A stretch of 64,000 nt of DNA from Aquincola tertiaricarbonis (GCF_000969605.1 NZ_JZUE01000003.1:1-64000), one strand, 5' to 3'. Counted from the first letter of the stretch, positions 9,439-18,590 are shown. Translations and numbers: made by a program. The notes: a model not told the origin generated them from the letters alone.

Positions 9439-10497
9439 CTAGATCCCCTGTGCCCGCCGCAGCGTCTTCATGCGGTCGACGCTGTGCAGGGTCAGCGTCT
9501 GCGGCGTGTCGTCGCGCAGGATCTCCAGCCGCACGTCGCGCTCGGCGGCGCCGCCGCTCCACAGCGTCTTCCACAGCGCGCCCAGCGAGCCCACGGCCGC
9601 GCCGTCGATGCGCACGATGCGGTCGCCCGGCTGCAGGCCGGCCACGTCGGCCGGGCTGTCGGCATTCACCCGCAGCACCCGCACCTCGCCGGCCAGCTCC
9701 AGGCAGTTCAGGCCCAGCCAGGCACGGCGGCTGGCGGCCGACATGCCGCTGCTGCGCAGCTCCGCCAGGATGGGCGGCAGCAGGTCGATGGGCACGAACA
9801 TGTTGCCCGGCAATGCCGGCCCCTGCTCGCCCAGCGCCTGCGCCACCACCAGCGAGCCGATGCCCACCAGCTCGCCCTGGCTGTTGAACAGGCCGGCGCC
9901 ACTGTGGTCGGCCCGTGCCGGCGCGGTGAACAGCGCATCCTCCAGCAGGTATTCCCAGTAGCCGGCAAACGGCCGGCGCGACACCAGCTGCGCGATGCCC
10001 ACCGCCGCATCGCCGCCGCCGCTGGCCATCATCAGCGGCTCCTCCACCTGCAGCGCCCGTGCCGAGCCCAGCGGCACCGGCTGCACCTTCAGCGGTGCCA
10101 GCGCCTGCAGCAGGCCGAAGCCGGTGGCCACGTCATAGGCCACCACGCGGGCCGGCACCTTGCGTTCGTCGTCCAGGGTCAGCAGCACCTGGTCGGCCTC
10201 CAGGATGAGGTAGCCGATGGTCAGCACCAGGCCGTCGCCGTCGATCACCACGCCGGAGCCGGCCCGCGCGCGGCCCAGCGAGCTGCTGGAGCGTGCATCG
10301 GGCACCGCCAGCGCCTGCACGCCCACCACCGCCTGGTGCGCGCGCTGCAAGGCCTGGGTCTGCGACGGGGAGGGGCCGGCGGCGGCGTCGGGCAGCGGGG
10401 CGGCCGCGGCCACGTTCACCAGCGCCCCCAGCAGCGCCACCAGCAGCGCGGCGGCCATCAGCAACGCCTCCATCCAAGCTTTGCGATCGCGGCCCAT
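9439..10497 (-). CDS. S1C trypsin-like/PDZ protein, HtrA relative lacking catalytic His and Asp
   Basis: A 352-residue exported HtrA/DegP-like protein: an N-terminal signal or anchor helix (residues 8-33), a chymotrypsin-fold domain (about 50-240) and a PDZ domain (about 255-345). HtrA proteases have TNNHV, DxxSDIALL and GNSGG around the catalytic His, Asp and Ser. Here the aligned sites read LTIGYLI (Tyr96 for His), YDVATGFGLL (Gly126 for Asp) and DHSGAGL (Ser199 kept). Two of the three triad residues are therefore missing, which suggests a chaperone or sensor role, not proteolysis. ATG at 10497 is preceded by GGAGG at ideal distance. It follows the rhomboid gene on the same strand, 110 bases downstream. 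Confidence 0.8.
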   Translation of the reverse strand: MGRDRKAWMEALLMAAALLVALLGALVNVAAAAPLPDAAAGPSPSQTQALQRAHQAVVGVQALAVPDARSSSSLGRARAGSGVVIDGDGLVLTIGYLILEADQVLLTLDDERKVPARVVAYDVATGFGLLQALAPLKVQPVPLGSARALQVEEPLMMASGGGDAAVGIAQLVSRRPFAGYWEYLLEDALFTAPARADHSGAGLFNSQGELVGIGSLVVAQALGEQGPALPGNMFVPIDLLPPILAELRSSGMSAASRRAWLGLNCLELAGEVRVLRVNADSPADVAGLQPGDRIVRIDGAAVGSLGALWKTLWSGGAAERDVRLEILRDDTPQTLTLHSVDRMKTLRRAQGI

Positions 10498-10607
10498 GGG
10501 ACACCTCCATGCATCGCCCTGCACCGTGTGGCGACTGGCAAAAAGCATGAGGCATGCGGCGCACCATGCGCGCCGCAGGGTTTAGCCGCAGGTGCGGCCG
10601 GCGCGCG

Positions 10608-11204
10608 TCAGCGGCGGCGGCGCGGGAAGGGCGCCTGGCCGCGCCAGTAGCGGATCATCAGGAAGCCGCCGAGCATGCCGCCGAGGTGGGCGAAGTGCGC
10701 CACCCCGCTCGGGCCGCCCAGGCCCATCAGCAGCTCCAGCCCGCCGAAGATGGCCACGTACACCTTGGCCTTCATCGGGATGGGCGGGATCAGCAGCTGG
10801 ATGGTGCGGTTGGGAAACAGCATGCCGAAGGCCAGCAGCAGCCCGTACAGCGCGCCGGAGGCGCCCACCGTCGGCGCGTTGGAGCCGATCAGCGCGGTGA
10901 AGCCCAGCTGCACCGCGGCCGCGGCCAGCGCGCTGGCGGCCAGGAACTGCATGTAGCGCCTGGGGCCCCAGAGGTTTTCCAGTTCCGAGCCGAACATCCA
11001 CAGGCCCAGCATGTTGAACAGCAGGTGGAACGCGCTGCCATGCAGGAAGGCATAGGTGATGACCTGCCACGGCTGGAACAGCCCGGTGCTCAGCGGCCAG
11101 AGCATCGCGATGGCTTCGTACTGCGCCGGTATCAGCAACCCCAGGCAGAAGATGCCCACACAGATCAGGATCAGCGTCTTGGTGACCGGCGGCAGAGGCG
11201 GCAT
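10608..11204 (-). CDS. rhomboid-family intramembrane serine protease
   Basis: A 198-residue six-helix membrane protein. Rhomboids cleave transmembrane helices using a Ser-His dyad. The catalytic serine motif GASGALYG is at about residue 124 and the histidine in HFAHLGGMLGGF at about 175. The L1-loop WR equivalent and HLLFNMLGLWMFG (helix 2) are also present. The arginine-rich tail (RRRR) is cytoplasmic. The trypsin-like/PDZ gene lies 110 bases downstream on the same strand, so they may share a transcript. tRNA-Leu lies upstream on the same strand. Confidence 0.9.
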   Translation of the reverse strand: MPPLPPVTKTLILICVGIFCLGLLIPAQYEAIAMLWPLSTGLFQPWQVITYAFLHGSAFHLLFNMLGLWMFGSELENLWGPRRYMQFLAASALAAAAVQLGFTALIGSNAPTVGASGALYGLLLAFGMLFPNRTIQLLIPPIPMKAKVYVAIFGGLELLMGLGGPSGVAHFAHLGGMLGGFLMIRYWRGQAPFPRRRR

Positions 11205-11280
11205 GCGGATGATCTCTCGGGGGTGCGGAGCGAGCGAGCGGCGCGCGGTGCCGGACAGGCCCTTGGGCGGCGTGCTTGCG

Positions 11281-11365
11281 TGGTGCCCGCGGCCAGACTC
11301 GAACTGGCACGCCTTGCGGCGGCGGATTTTGAATCCGCTACGTCTACCGATTTCGTCACGCGGGC
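11281..11365 (-). tRNA. tRNA-Leu(CAA)
   Basis: An 85-nt tRNA read on the minus strand from 11365 to 11281. The 7-bp acceptor stem GCCCGCG/CGCGGGC is perfect and the CCA end is encoded. The anticodon stem GCGGA/TCCGC encloses the loop TTCAAAA, giving anticodon CAA (codon UUG). There is a long class II variable arm, and the T-arm carries GTTCGAGTC. The D-arm contains GGTAGACG, typical of leucine tRNAs. No integrase or att-like duplication lies next to it. Confidence 0.95.
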
Positions 11366-11458
11366 TTCGGAAGCCGTTGCGGGCTTCCTGCGTGGGCGCG
11401 GATTATGTCATGCGGGGCCTGCATCACCGGGTGCGCTGCAGTGCGCAGGCACTGCTGC

Positions 11459-11464
11459 CACAAT
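11459..11464 (+). promoter_or_regulatory. possible -10 hexamer for cysM (leaderless arrangement)
   Basis: CACAAT ends exactly 6 bases before the cysM ATG, which would place the transcription start on the A of the start codon. There is no Shine-Dalgarno. The -35 position (11436-11441, CTGCAG) is a poor match. Confidence 0.35.
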
Positions 11465-11470
11465 CAAAAC

Positions 11471-12376
11471 ATGGCCCATTACAAGACCCTTGAAGACGTC
11501 ATCGGCGGCACGCCACTGGTGCGCCTGCAGCGCCTGCCCGGCGACGAGATCACGAAGCGCGGCAATGTGATCCTCGGCAAGCTGGAGGGCAACAATCCCG
11601 CGGGATCGGTGAAGGACCGGCCGGCCATCAACATGATCCGCCGCGCCGAGGAGCGCGGCGAGATCCGCCCGGGCGACACGCTGATCGAGGCCACGTCAGG
11701 CAACACCGGCATCGCGCTGGCCATGGCCGCGGCCATCCGCGGCTACCGCATGGTGCTGATCATGCCGGAGGACCTGTCCATCGAACGCGCGCAGACCATG
11801 AAGGCCTTCGGCGCCGAGCTGGTGCTGACGCCGCGCTCCGGCGGCATGGAATACGCGCGCGACCTGGCCGAGCAGATGCAGAAGGACGGCAAGGGCCGGG
11901 TGCTGGACCAGTTCGCCAATGCCGACAACCCGGCGGTGCACTACGACACCACCGGCCCCGAGCTGTGGGACCAGACCGATGGCCGCATCACGCACTTCGT
12001 CAGCGCGATGGGCACCACCGGCACCATCACCGGCGTGTCGCGCTACCTGAAGGAGCGCAATCCGGCGGTGCGCATCGTGGGCGCGCAGCCCAGCGAGGGC
12101 TCGCGCATCCCGGGCATCCGCAAATGGCCCGAGGCCTACCTGCCGAAGATCTACGACCCGAAGGCGGTGGACGAGCTGGTGTACGTCTCGCAGGCCGATG
12201 CGGAGCACATGGCGCGCCGCATGGCCAGCGAGGAAGGCCTGTTCGCCGGCATCTCCGCCGCCGGCGCCTGCTGGGCCGCGCTGCAGCTGGCCCAGACGGT
12301 GGACAACGCCACCATCGTGTTTGTCGTGTGCGACCGCGGCGACCGCTACCTGTCCACCGGCGTGTTCCCGGCCTGA
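11471..12376 (+). CDS. cysM: cysteine synthase B (O-acetylserine sulfhydrylase)
   Basis: A 301-residue PLP-dependent enzyme that makes cysteine (or S-sulfocysteine from thiosulfate) from O-acetylserine. The PLP lysine is in NPAGSVKDRPA (about residue 43). Substrate loop TSGNTGIALA and the phosphate-binding GTTGTITGVSRYL are intact. The shorter CysM-type length, and the EGSRIPGIRKWPEAYLPKI segment instead of the CysK form, favour CysM. ATG at 11471 begins the family's conserved N-terminus. The tusA-like gene follows after 12 bases, suggesting a sulfur operon. Confidence 0.93.
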   Translation: MAHYKTLEDVIGGTPLVRLQRLPGDEITKRGNVILGKLEGNNPAGSVKDRPAINMIRRAEERGEIRPGDTLIEATSGNTGIALAMAAAIRGYRMVLIMPEDLSIERAQTMKAFGAELVLTPRSGGMEYARDLAEQMQKDGKGRVLDQFANADNPAVHYDTTGPELWDQTDGRITHFVSAMGTTGTITGVSRYLKERNPAVRIVGAQPSEGSRIPGIRKWPEAYLPKIYDPKAVDELVYVSQADAEHMARRMASEEGLFAGISAAGACWAALQLAQTVDNATIVFVVCDRGDRYLSTGVFPA

Positions 12377-12388
12377 AGGCGCAGCAGC

Positions 12389-12616
12389 ATGGAAGCCCAC
12401 AAAGAGATCGACACCCGCGGCATGAACTGCCCGCTGCCCATCCTCAAGGCCAAGAAGGCCTTGGCCGACATGGCCTCCGGCCAGGTGCTGAAGGTGGTGG
12501 CGACCGACCCCTCGTCCACCCGCGACTTCCAGGCCTTTGCGAAGCAGACCGGCAACGACCTGCTCGAACAGACCGCCAACGGCGGCGAGTTGGTGCACTA
12601 CCTCAAGCGCAGATAA
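12389..12616 (+). CDS. TusA-family sulfurtransferase
   Basis: A 75-residue SirA/TusA-type protein. TusA family members carry persulfide sulfur to acceptors in tRNA thiolation, molybdenum cofactor synthesis or sulfur oxidation. The hallmark CPxP motif is present as MNCPLPILKAKKAL, with the active cysteine near residue 14, and the tail LVHYLKRR matches family ends. It lies 12 bases after cysM, so CysM could be a cysteine source for the same pathway. No tusBCD genes are present, so its partner cannot be named. Confidence 0.88.
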   Translation: MEAHKEIDTRGMNCPLPILKAKKALADMASGQVLKVVATDPSSTRDFQAFAKQTGNDLLEQTANGGELVHYLKRR

Positions 12617-12632
12617 GGCCCGCAGCCGGGCC
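12617..12632. terminator. stem-loop between convergent tusA-like gene and galU
   Basis: GGCCCG-CAGC-CGGGCC is a perfect 6-bp stem starting right after the tusA-like stop. There is no T-tract on either side, so termination in both directions is likely but unproven. Confidence 0.4.
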
Positions 12633-12637
12633 CTCGC

Positions 12638-13504
12638 TCAGAGTTCGATCGACTTGAGGTATTCGCGGAACCCGGGGCCCAGCGTGGGATGCGCCAGGGC
12701 CAGGGCCACGTTGGCTTCCAGGAAGCCTTCCTTGCTGCCGCAGTCGTAGCGCTGGCCTTCGTAGCGGTAGGCGAACACCTTCTCGCGGCGCAGCAGGCCG
12801 GCGATGCCGTCGGTCAGCTGGATCTCGCCGCCCACGCCGCGCGGCTGGTTGGCGATCTCATGGAACACGCCCGGCGTCAGGATGTAGCGGCCGGCCACGC
12901 CCAGGTTGGACGGTGCGTTCTCGGGCGCGGGCTTCTCGACGATGCGGGTCAGGTCCAGCAGGCGGTCGCTCACCGGCGTGCCGTCGACGATGCCGTAGCG
13001 GCGGGTGTGCTCCGGCGGCACTTCCTGCACCGCGATGATGGAAGCGCGCCATTCCTTGAACTGCTCGACCATCTGTGCCAGCACCGAGGGCTTGCCCACC
13101 ATCAGGTCGTCGGCCAGCAGCACGGCGAAGGGCGCGTTGCCCACCAGCCGCTGGGCGCACAGCACCGCATGGCCCAGGCCCAGGGCCTGCGCCTGGCGCA
13201 CGTAGATGCACTCCATGTCCTTGGGCTTGACGCTGTGGACCACGTCCAGCAGTTCCTTCTTGCCCGCTTGTTCAAGGGCTACTTCCAGCTCGAACGTCAT
13301 GTCAAAGTGGTCTTCGATCGGCCGCTTGTGGCGGCCCGTCACGAAGATCATCTCCCGCACACCCGCGGCGTACGCCTCTTCCACGGCGTACTGGATCAGC
13401 GGCTTGTCCACCACTGGCAGCATTTCTTTCGGTTGTGCTTTCGTGGCCGGCAGAAACCGGGTGCCCAGGCCTGCGACGGGGAAGATGGCTTTGGTGACCG
13501 ACAT
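12638..13504 (-). CDS. galU: UTP-glucose-1-phosphate uridylyltransferase
   Basis: A 288-residue enzyme forming UDP-glucose from UTP and glucose-1-phosphate for exopolysaccharide, LPS and osmoregulated glucan synthesis. The nucleotide-binding N-terminus FPVAGLGTRFLPATKAQPKEMLP is split here into FPVAGLGTRFLP and KEMLPVVDKP. Also present are the sugar-binding motif IVEKPAPENAPSNLG, GGEIQLTDGIAGLL, and the catalytic lysine region RYEGQRYDCGSKEG. The start ATG at 13504 has no obvious Shine-Dalgarno. The gene is monocistronic and divergent from the dehydrogenase homologue. Confidence 0.95.
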   Translation of the reverse strand: MSVTKAIFPVAGLGTRFLPATKAQPKEMLPVVDKPLIQYAVEEAYAAGVREMIFVTGRHKRPIEDHFDMTFELEVALEQAGKKELLDVVHSVKPKDMECIYVRQAQALGLGHAVLCAQRLVGNAPFAVLLADDLMVGKPSVLAQMVEQFKEWRASIIAVQEVPPEHTRRYGIVDGTPVSDRLLDLTRIVEKPAPENAPSNLGVAGRYILTPGVFHEIANQPRGVGGEIQLTDGIAGLLRREKVFAYRYEGQRYDCGSKEGFLEANVALALAHPTLGPGFREYLKSIEL

Positions 13505-13585
13505 AAAAAACGTAGGAAGAGGGAGTTGGAAGATTGTGGCACGCAGAAAATATGCCATCGGGCAAGTTTGCCTACACCGTGTGAC

Positions 13586-14527
13586 ATGGACGTCCTGATC
13601 CTGGACGCGTTCGACGCGGATGTGGCCCGATGGCTGGCCGAGCGCCATGGCGTGCACCACGCCCCCGAGCTGATGAACGATGCCGATGGCCTGCGCGCCG
13701 CGCTGCTGCAGGCGCGTGCGCTGGTGGCGCCGCAATCGCTGCGGGTGGACGGCGGCCTGCTGGGCGCGGCACCGCAGCTGCGGGCCCTGGCCCGCGTGGG
13801 CTCCGAGCCGCCGGCCGTCATCGACCTGGACGCCTGCGAGCGCGCGGGCGTGGAGGTGGTGCGCAACGGCGGCGCGCAGGCCACCGCCAATGCCGAGTTC
13901 GTGATCGGCGCGCTGCTGCACCAGTGGCGGCGTGGCGCGGCGCAGCGGGAGCTGGGTAGCGCCACCATCGGCCTGTTCGGCATGCAGCCGGCCGCGCGGT
14001 CACTGGCAGCGCTGCTGCAGGCCTTCGGCGCCCGCGTGGTGGGCTACGACCCCTCGTTGCATGCGTCCGATCCGCTGTGGTCGCGCTGGCAGATCGAGCC
14101 GCTGCCGCTGCGCGACATGATGGCCGCATGCGATGGCGTGTGCGTGCTGCTGCCGATGTTCAGCCGCTACCGCGGACTGCTGGGCGAGCGGGTGCTGTCC
14201 ACCTGCAAGCCCGGCCAGGTGCTGGTGAGCCTGACGCATTCCAGCGTGTTCGATGAACTGGCGCTGGCCGAGGCGATGGCCGACGGCCGCGTGGCCGACG
14301 TGTGGCTGGACGATGCCGAGCCCGGGCTGGTCGAATCCGGCCGGCCCTTGCATGGGCTGCCCGGCGTGCAGGTCACGTCCCGGTTGGCCGACAGCACGCG
14401 TGAGGCCCGCGAGCGCAGCGCCTGGACGGTGGCCCGCCGCATCGACGCGCTGCTGGCGCCCATCGGCCGCCAGGCCTCACCAGGCAGCCGGCCCGCGCCG
14501 CTGTACGCCGCGCCAAGCGCGGCCTGA
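13586..14527 (+). CDS. degenerate D-2-hydroxyacid dehydrogenase (PGDH-like) homologue
   Basis: A 313-residue protein with the fold order of D-isomer-specific 2-hydroxyacid dehydrogenases: split substrate domain, then a Rossmann domain with the helix ending VVGYDP. The functional sites are altered. The dinucleotide loop GxGxxG reads GMQPAA (132-137). The site of the catalytic Arg (ARGGLVDE in active enzymes) reads LTHSSVFDE with His218. The site of the catalytic His (TPH) reads TSR with Arg266. Glu245 before Pro is kept. Arg and His are thus exchanged and the NAD loop is lost, so ordinary oxidoreductase activity is doubtful. The frame is intact with normal codon use, so this is not a decaying pseudogene. 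Function unknown. Confidence 0.75.
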   Translation: MDVLILDAFDADVARWLAERHGVHHAPELMNDADGLRAALLQARALVAPQSLRVDGGLLGAAPQLRALARVGSEPPAVIDLDACERAGVEVVRNGGAQATANAEFVIGALLHQWRRGAAQRELGSATIGLFGMQPAARSLAALLQAFGARVVGYDPSLHASDPLWSRWQIEPLPLRDMMAACDGVCVLLPMFSRYRGLLGERVLSTCKPGQVLVSLTHSSVFDELALAEAMADGRVADVWLDDAEPGLVESGRPLHGLPGVQVTSRLADSTREARERSAWTVARRIDALLAPIGRQASPGSRPAPLYAAPSAA

Positions 14528-14544
14528 AGCACCGCCCCGGCCGC

Positions 14545-17391
14545 TCACGCCGTGGCTTCGAGCCGCGCGGCCTGGGCCTGCAGCCGGGCCACGGTCTGGG
14601 TGAAGTCGGCCAGTCGGGCCTTCTCCTGATCCACCACGGCGGCGGGCGCACGGGCCACGAAGCTCTCGTTGCCCAGCTTGGCATTGGCCTTGGTGATCTC
14701 GCCTTTCAGGCGCGTGATCTCCTTGGCCAGGCGGGCCTTCTCGGCCGCCACGTCCACTTCCACATGCAGGGCGAGGCGGATGTCGCCCAGCACCGAGACC
14801 GGCGCGGTGGCGGTGGCCGCATCGAAGGCGGCTTCGTCGGCCAACACCTGCACGTCCGACAGCTTGGCCAGTGCCTTCAGCAGCGGCGCAACGGCCTGCA
14901 CGAAGTCGGCATCACCCAGCGTGATCAGCGGCACCCGCTCGGCAGGCGACAGGTTCATCTCGGCGCGCAGGTTGCGGCAGGCGCCGACGGTGGCCTTCAG
15001 CCGCGCCATCCAGGCGATGGCCGCTTCGTCGATCTTTTCCGGCTGCGCCTGCGGATAGGCGGCGGTGACGATGGACGGGCCTTCACGCCCGGCCACCGGC
15101 GCCACCGTGTTCCACAGCTCGGCGGTGATGAAGGGCGTGATCGGGTGCAGCAGCCGCAGCACCGCTTCCAGCGTGCGGATCAGCGTGCGGCGGGTGGCGC
15201 GCTGCTGCGCTTCGTTGCCGGTCTGGATCTGCACCTTGGCCACTTCCAGGTACCAGTCGCAATACTCGTCCCACACGAAGCTGTAGATCGTGTTGGCGAC
15301 GTTGTCCAGCCGGTACTCGGCGAAGCCCTGGGCCACCGCGGCTTCCACCTTCTGCAGCTCGCTGCTGATCCAGCGGTCGGCGGGGCTGAACTGCATGTAG
15401 CCGTGGAACGGGCCGCCGGGCGCGCATTCGGCCTTGCTGTGCTCGGCCAGGCCGCAGTCCTGGCCTTCGCAGTTCATCAGCACGAAGCGGGTGGCGTTCC
15501 AGAGCTTGTTGCAGAAATTGCGGTAACCCTCGCAGCGCTTGCTGTCGAAATTGACACTGCGGCCCAGCGTGGCCATGGCCGCGAAGGTAAAGCGCAGCGC
15601 ATCGGCGCCATAGGCCGGAATGCCCGCCGGAAATTCCCTTTCGGTGGCCTTGCGCACCTTGGGCGCGGTTTCCGGCTTGCGCAGGCCGACCACGCGCTTG
15701 TCGAGCAACGGCCCGAGCTCGATGCCGTCGATCAGATCGACCGGATCGAGCACATTGCCCTCGCTCTTGCTCATCTTCTTGCCCTGCGCATCCAGCACCA
15801 GGCCATGGATGTACACGTGCCGGAAGGGCACGCGGCCGGTGAAGTGCTTGGTCATCATGATCATCCGGGCGACCCAGAAGAAGATGATGTCGTAGCCGGT
15901 GACCAGCACGCTGCTGGGCAGGAAGAGGTCCTGCTCGACCGTCTGCTCGGGCCAGCCCAGGGTGCTGAAGGGCACCAGCGCCGAGGAGTACCAGGTGTCC
16001 AGCACGTCCTCGTCGCGCTGCAGCGCACCGGTGTAGCCGGCAGCGGTGGCGCGCTCGCGCGCTTCTTCCTCGCTGCGGGCGACGAACAGCTCGCCGTTCT
16101 CGCCGTACCAGGCCGGGATCTGGTGGCCCCACCAGAGCTGGCGCGAAATGCACCAGTCCTGGATGTTCTTCATCCACTGGTTGTAGGTATTGACCCAGTT
16201 CTCCGGCACGAACTTGACTTCGCCGGACTGCACTGCGCCGATGGCTTCCTCGGCGATGCTCTGGCCGTTGGCGCCCGGTTGGGTCATCGCCACGAACCAC
16301 TGGTCGGTCAGCATCGGCTCGATCACCTGGCCGGTGCGGGCGCAGCGCGGCACCATCAGCTTGTGCTTCTTCACCTCGACCAGCAGGCCTTCGGCTTCCA
16401 GCTGGGCGACGATCTGCTTGCGCGCGACGAAGCGGTCCAGGCCCACGTAGCTGGCGGGGATCTCCGGCACCTCGGCGCCGCTGACCTTGGCTTCCAGGTC
16501 GAAGATGGTGAGCATCGGCAGCTGGTGCCGCAGGCCCACCTGGTAGTCGTTGGTGTCGTGGGCCGGGGTGACCTTCACCACGCCGGTGCCGAAGGCCTTG
16601 TCCACGTAGTCGTCGGCGATCACCGGCACCAGCCGGCCGGTGACGGGCAGCCGCACCTGGCGGCCGACGAGGTGCGTGTAGCGCTCGTCCTCCGGGTGCA
16701 CCATCACCGCGGTGTCGCCCAGCATCGTCTCGGGCCGCGTGGTGGCCACCACCAGCGATTCGTCGCTGCCCTCGATGGGGTAGCGGATGTGCCAGAGGCT
16801 GCCGTCCTCTTCCTCGCTCTCCACCTCCAGGTCGCTGACGGCGCTCTTGAGCACCGGGTCCCAGCTCACCAGGCGCTTGCCGCGGTAGATCAGGCCTTCC
16901 TCGTACAGCCGCACGAAGGTCTCGGTGACCACTTTCGACAGCTTGTCGTCCATGGTGAAGTACTCGTGGCCCCAGCTCACGCTGTCGCCCATGCGGCGCA
17001 TCTGCTGCGTGATGGTGGAGCCCGATTGCTGCTTCCATTCCCACACGCGGGCCACGAAGTTCTTGCGGCCCAGGTCGTGCCGGCTCAGGCCCTGGTCCTG
17101 CAGCTGGCGCTCCACCACGATCTGCGTGGCGATGCCGGCATGGTCGGTGCCCGGCACCCACAGCGTGTTGAAGCCGCGCATGCGGTGGTAGCGCGTCAAC
17201 GAGTCCATGATGGTCTGGTTGAACGCATGGCCCATGTGCAGCGTGCCGGTGACGTTGGGCGGCGGCAGCTGGATGCTGAAGCTGGGCTTGGCCGGATCGA
17301 GCGTGGGCTCGTAGACGCCGCTCTTCTCCCACAGCGGACCCCAATGGGCCTCGATGGCGGCGGGTTCGAAGGACTTGGCGAGTTCGGTCAT
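14545..17391 (-). CDS. valS: valyl-tRNA synthetase
   Basis: A 948-residue class I aminoacyl-tRNA synthetase charging tRNA-Val. The HIGH motif appears as HMGH in [10 protein letters not shown] near residue 50, and the KMSKS loop as KKMSKSEGN in the C-terminal part of the catalytic core. The editing (CP1) domain with [13 protein letters not shown] is intact. The C-terminal coiled coil ([16 protein letters not shown]) that grips the tRNA is complete. ATG at 17391 fits the usual start. guaC lies 82 bases upstream on the same strand. ValS length equals the E. coli protein (951). Confidence 0.97.
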   Translation of the reverse strand: MTELAKSFEPAAIEAHWGPLWEKSGVYEPTLDPAKPSFSIQLPPPNVTGTLHMGHAFNQTIMDSLTRYHRMRGFNTLWVPGTDHAGIATQIVVERQLQDQGLSRHDLGRKNFVARVWEWKQQSGSTITQQMRRMGDSVSWGHEYFTMDDKLSKVVTETFVRLYEEGLIYRGKRLVSWDPVLKSAVSDLEVESEEEDGSLWHIRYPIEGSDESLVVATTRPETMLGDTAVMVHPEDERYTHLVGRQVRLPVTGRLVPVIADDYVDKAFGTGVVKVTPAHDTNDYQVGLRHQLPMLTIFDLEAKVSGAEVPEIPASYVGLDRFVARKQIVAQLEAEGLLVEVKKHKLMVPRCARTGQVIEPMLTDQWFVAMTQPGANGQSIAEEAIGAVQSGEVKFVPENWVNTYNQWMKNIQDWCISRQLWWGHQIPAWYGENGELFVARSEEEARERATAAGYTGALQRDEDVLDTWYSSALVPFSTLGWPEQTVEQDLFLPSSVLVTGYDIIFFWVARMIMMTKHFTGRVPFRHVYIHGLVLDAQGKKMSKSEGNVLDPVDLIDGIELGPLLDKRVVGLRKPETAPKVRKATEREFPAGIPAYGADALRFTFAAMATLGRSVNFDSKRCEGYRNFCNKLWNATRFVLMNCEGQDCGLAEHSKAECAPGGPFHGYMQFSPADRWISSELQKVEAAVAQGFAEYRLDNVANTIYSFVWDEYCDWYLEVAKVQIQTGNEAQQRATRRTLIRTLEAVLRLLHPITPFITAELWNTVAPVAGREGPSIVTAAYPQAQPEKIDEAAIAWMARLKATVGACRNLRAEMNLSPAERVPLITLGDADFVQAVAPLLKALAKLSDVQVLADEAAFDAATATAPVSVLGDIRLALHVEVDVAAEKARLAKEITRLKGEITKANAKLGNESFVARAPAAVVDQEKARLADFTQTVARLQAQAARLEATA

Positions 17392-17473
17392 GGCGAAGAT
17401 GGCCGGTGCGCCCGCCCGCGGAAAACGGGCCGGCGCGAGGGCGTTGCAGGGGGATCGCCGATTGTAGGCGGGG

Positions 17474-18451
17474 CTACATCAGCAGATGCTCGCCGGCGTT
17501 GTCGCCGCCCAGGATCACGTAGTTGACCCGGCGCACGTCGGCCAGCCCGGTGCCGCCGGCATACGAGATCGAGCTCTGCAGGTCTTCGCGCATCTCGCGC
17601 AGGGTGTCGGCCAGGCGGCCCTTCACCGGCTCGAGGATGCGCTTGCCTTCCACGTGCTTGTACTCGCCCTTGTTGAAGTCGGACGCCGAGCCGTAGTACT
17701 CCTTGAACAGCTTGCCGTCGACTTCCACCGTCTGGCCGGGCGACTCCTCGTGGCCTGCGAACAGCGAGCCGATCATGACCATGCTGGCGCCGAAGCGCAC
17801 GCTCTTGGCGATGTCGCCGTGGTCGCGGATGCCGCCGTCGGCAATGATGGGCTTGGTGGCCACGCGGGCACACCACTTCAGCGCCGAGAGCTGCCAGCCG
17901 CCGGTGCCGAAGCCCGTCTTCAGCCGCGTGATGCACACCTTGCCCGGGCCGATGCCCACCTTGGTGGCGTCGGCGCCCCAGTTCTCCAGGTCGATCACGG
18001 CTTCGGGCGTGCCCACGTTGCCGGCGATCACGAAGGCCTTGGGCAGCTTGTGCTTGATGTGCTCGATGGTGCGGCGCACGCTCTCGGCATGGCCGTGGGC
18101 GATGTCGATGGTGATGTAGTCGGCGCCCACGCCATCGGCGGCCAGGCGGTCAATCACCTCGAAGTCGGCCGGCTTGACGCCCGAGCTGATCGACACGAAC
18201 AGGCCCTTGTCGCGCATGCGGCGGGCGTAGGCCACGTTGTCCACGTCGAAGCGGTGCATCACGTAGAAGTAGCCGTTGGCCGCCAGCCACTGGCTGATCG
18301 GCTCGTCGATCACCGTCTTCATGTTGGCCGGCACCACCGGCAGGTTGAAGCGGCGGCCGCCGAATTCGAGCGAGGTGTCGCACTCGCTGCGGCTGTCCAC
18401 CCGGCACTTGCGCGGCAGCAGCAGAACGTTGTCGTAGTCGAAGATTTCCAT
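17474..18451 (-). CDS. guaC: GMP reductase
   Basis: A 325-residue TIM-barrel enzyme converting GMP to IMP with NADPH, linking guanine and adenine nucleotide pools. The catalytic cysteine lies in [15 protein letters not shown] near residue 175. The phosphate-binding region [15 protein letters not shown] and [15 protein letters not shown] are conserved. Length and opening ([13 protein letters not shown]) fit the shorter type 2 GuaC group. ATG at 18451 has an AAGGAG Shine-Dalgarno. The upstream 100 bases hold a terminator-like hairpin and a competing stem, annotated separately, which suggest control by attenuation. The MdtD-like gene is divergent. Confidence 0.92.
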   Translation of the reverse strand: MEIFDYDNVLLLPRKCRVDSRSECDTSLEFGGRRFNLPVVPANMKTVIDEPISQWLAANGYFYVMHRFDVDNVAYARRMRDKGLFVSISSGVKPADFEVIDRLAADGVGADYITIDIAHGHAESVRRTIEHIKHKLPKAFVIAGNVGTPEAVIDLENWGADATKVGIGPGKVCITRLKTGFGTGGWQLSALKWCARVATKPIIADGGIRDHGDIAKSVRFGASMVMIGSLFAGHEESPGQTVEVDGKLFKEYYGSASDFNKGEYKHVEGKRILEPVKGRLADTLREMREDLQSSISYAGGTGLADVRRVNYVILGGDNAGEHLLM

Positions 18452-18502
18452 GAGCCAGGCTCCTTAATAACGTCAGGCGAGCGCTTGACTTGGAACCCGG
18501 CC

Positions 18503-18552
18503 GGGCACCGTAAGTGCCCAAGAAAAACCGGGCGCCAAAATTTGGGCCCGGT
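18503..18552 (-). promoter_or_regulatory. candidate attenuator/riboswitch-like leader of guaC
   Basis: Read toward guaC, the leader first forms a stem ACCGGGC/GCCCGGT closed by an inner CCAAA-T-TTTGG (18528-18552), followed at once by five T residues (18523-18527): an intrinsic-terminator shape. A second hairpin GGGCAC-TTACG-GTGCCC follows (18503-18519), then the palindrome CCCGGCCGGG. TTGGGC at the base of the second hairpin can instead pair with GCCCAA inside the first, so the two folds exclude each other. No minus-strand gene lies upstream to be terminated. It matches no purine-riboswitch consensus I know. A -10-like TAGAAT (18558-18563) lies just upstream, which puts the hairpin unusually close to the start. 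Confidence 0.42.
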
Positions 18553-18590
18553 GACTGATTCTACGCGCCAGGTCCAGCAAGGAAGTCTTC

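Noticed and set aside
11281-11365. tRNA-Leu as an integration site
   Set aside because: No integrase and no duplicated tRNA 3' end within the window; flanking genes are ordinary housekeeping genes.
13586-14527. Calling the dehydrogenase homologue a pseudogene
   Set aside because: The frame is intact, codon use matches neighbours and there is no frameshift or early stop; altered residues point to changed function instead.
14764-17526. 920-codon frame antisense to valS
   Set aside because: No recognisable motif; valS is complete on the other strand.
18503-18552. Classical purine or xanthine riboswitch upstream of guaC
   Set aside because: I do not see the conserved three-way junction or loop sequences of the known purine classes; only the terminator-like and competing stems are supported.
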